From DATJUF01 sp035524095 (GTDB taxonomy: Bacteria; Desulfobacterota; Binatia; Binatales; Binataceae): a DNA stretch of 50,573 nt. Location of the stretch: contig DATKPK010000268.1 in the NCBI GenBank assembly GCA_035524095.1, positions 1-50,573 of the forward strand, in the 5' to 3' direction. This document shows positions 49,548-50,573 of this stretch, piece after piece. A program made the translations under genes and the position numbers. Every line of letters starts with the position of its first letter. The stretch's first letter is position 1. A model generated the notes under the pieces. The model saw only the letters and a program-made list of their open reading frames with translations. It was not told the DNA's origin and did not search any database.

Positions 49548-50573
49548 GTGAAGAAATCTTTGAGAAAGGGCGCGACGGTAATCGTGATGGGGCCTGGCGG
49601 AGTGGGCAAAACCACGATCGCTGCCGCGATCGGCGTGGCGGCGGCATCACAGGGATTGGCGACCGGCGTCATCACGGTCGACCCCGCACGACGGCTGCGC
49701 GACGCCTTGGGACTCACCGGGCTGAGCGCGCAACCCACTCCAATCGATGCGAAACGTCTGCGCGCAGCAGGGCTCGCTCCGGGCTTGCGGCTCTCCGCAA
49801 TGGTGCTCGACGTTCAGCGCACGTGGAACGGCCTCGTCGAGCGCCTTGTGCCATCGCCGGCTGCGCGTCAGCGGATTTTCGCTAATTCGTTTTACCGTGG
49901 CCTGTCCGGCCAATTTGCCGGCGCCGAGGCCTATGCCGCTCTTGAACAACTCTATGAATTGCGGATGAGCGGCGCGTTCGCGACGATCGTGGTGGACACG
50001 CCCCCCTCCGCACATACGTTCGAGTTTATTGAGGCCCCAGCTAATCTGATGCGGCTCCTGGATTCGCGAACGGCACGCTGGCTCCTCACCAATAAAAGCG
50101 GAAACAATCGCAATCCACTGGCGCTGGCCAGTGCGGCGGTCCAGTTTGTCGCCACGCAATTGGAACGCTTTGCTGGAGTAAAGATGCTCTCGGCGCTCAG
50201 CGAATTTCTCGCGGCAACCATGGAAGCAGCGGACCTTCTGAGCGGCCGCTTCCGCACGATAGCGAGCCTGCTGCGATCACGATCGGTCGAATTCACTCTC
50301 GTGACGACGGCTGAACCGAATTGTCTGGCGGAGGCTCACGAGGTGATCGCGCGAATGGAAGCCGACGGGCTGCGATTGCGCACTATCGTGCTGAACCGTC
50401 TGATGGACGAGCGATCCTTCGCGAGCCTTTGCGGCGAACCTGAGGCACTGCCGCTGCTGCGCACCACTACGAATCTGCGCGCGGCTATCGCAGAGGATTC
50501 GGTGAGAGACCCAAAATTGGATAACTTGGCCAGCTTCCTAGATCAGCATGCCGCGGCATTGCAGACGAGAATC
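49548..50573 (+). CDS. ArsA-family ATPase, truncated by the window edge
   Basis: P-loop ATPase of the ArsA/Get3 type, 342 residues visible and open at the right edge. Starting at GTG 49548 the protein reads MKKSLRKGATVIVMGPGGVG, with the deviant Walker A GPGGVGKTT at 15-23, then VITVDPARRLRDALG (switch region) and IVVDTPPSAHTFEF (Walker B with the DTPPS motif). The A-loop-type signature of arsenite-efflux ArsA cannot be judged, since single-domain relatives of unknown role are common in Actinobacteria and delta-like lineages. The frame is open back to 49512, with no better start; no clear Shine-Dalgarno is present. Confidence 0.85.
   Translation, partial: MKKSLRKGATVIVMGPGGVGKTTIAAAIGVAAASQGLATGVITVDPARRLRDALGLTGLSAQPTPIDAKRLRAAGLAPGLRLSAMVLDVQRTWNGLVERLVPSPAARQRIFANSFYRGLSGQFAGAEAYAALEQLYELRMSGAFATIVVDTPPSAHTFEFIEAPANLMRLLDSRTARWLLTNKSGNNRNPLALASAAVQFVATQLERFAGVKMLSALSEFLAATMEAADLLSGRFRTIASLLRSRSVEFTLVTTAEPNCLAEAHEVIARMEADGLRLRTIVLNRLMDERSFASLCGEPEALPLLRTTTNLRAAIAEDSVRDPKLDNLASFLDQHAAALQTRI

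Overview
The window looks like a chromosome segment of a Gram-negative bacterium with an outer membrane and moderately high GC. Outer-membrane polysaccharide export (Wza-like SLBB protein, Wzi-like porin), a 4Fe-4S protein with a DUF3501 neighbour, an LCAD-type acyl-CoA dehydrogenase and an LLM-class (F420-type) oxidoreductase together suggest a deltaproteobacterial-like lineage such as Candidatus Binatota. That placement is inference from gene content; no rRNA is present. The only RNA gene seen is one tRNA-Gly(GCC). No insertion sequence, CRISPR array or phage gene was recognised.

Layout. (1) 417-3559: a peroxide/iron-stress cassette: a Fur/PerR-family regulator whose start codon lies inside a 39-bp palindrome, a rubrerythrin, a two-cluster 4Fe-4S/CCG protein and a DUF3501 protein. 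(2) 3560-22203: a surface-polysaccharide locus. It opens with a NusG paralogue (RfaH/LoaP type) and a 452-nt leader rich in hairpins, followed by SLBB export protein, lytic transglycosylase, Wzi-like porin, Wzz-like chain-length protein, asparagine synthetase, Wzx flippase, three glycosyltransferases, a WecA-like initiating enzyme fused to the membrane/CoA_binding_3 half of a FlaA1/CapD-type protein, a cupin and GDP-mannose 4,6-dehydratase. Most genes overlap or nearly touch. (3) 22294-27751: an orphan soluble histidine kinase, divergent from an ExeA-like ATPase with a membrane-anchored tail, then a membrane histidine kinase co-oriented with a Pro-rich lipoprotein. (4) 27931-36737: metabolism and maintenance: acyl-CoA dehydrogenase, quinone reductase-like MDR, RarA, type II pantothenate kinase, a large FAD/4Fe-4S dehydrogenase and an LLM oxidoreductase. 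(5) 36853-39281: an accessory patch with two frameshifted genes (a secreted protein and a LuxR regulator), a small exported protein with an HTH-like segment, and a 15-bp tandem repeat. (6) 39392-50573: tRNA-Gly, PgsA, NadB, ClpS-ClpA, a FemAB/GNAT-like protein, an amidohydrolase, RmuC and a truncated ArsA-family ATPase at the right edge.

How they fit together. In region 2 the likely flow is: the fused WecA-like enzyme loads the first sugar phosphate on undecaprenyl phosphate, glycosyltransferases extend it (GDP-sugar from Gmd), Wzx flips it, Wzz sets the length, and the SLBB and Wzi proteins export and anchor it. The NusG paralogue probably keeps RNA polymerase processive through this long operon, with the hairpin leader as candidate recruitment site. 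No Wzy polymerase, GDP-fucose synthase or chain-length tyrosine kinase was seen, so some steps must be encoded elsewhere. The least explained items are the NusG-paralogue/leader pair, the WecA fusion, the 4Fe-4S/DUF3501 cassette, a 75-nt hairpin at 25128-25202 and the exported HTH-like protein.
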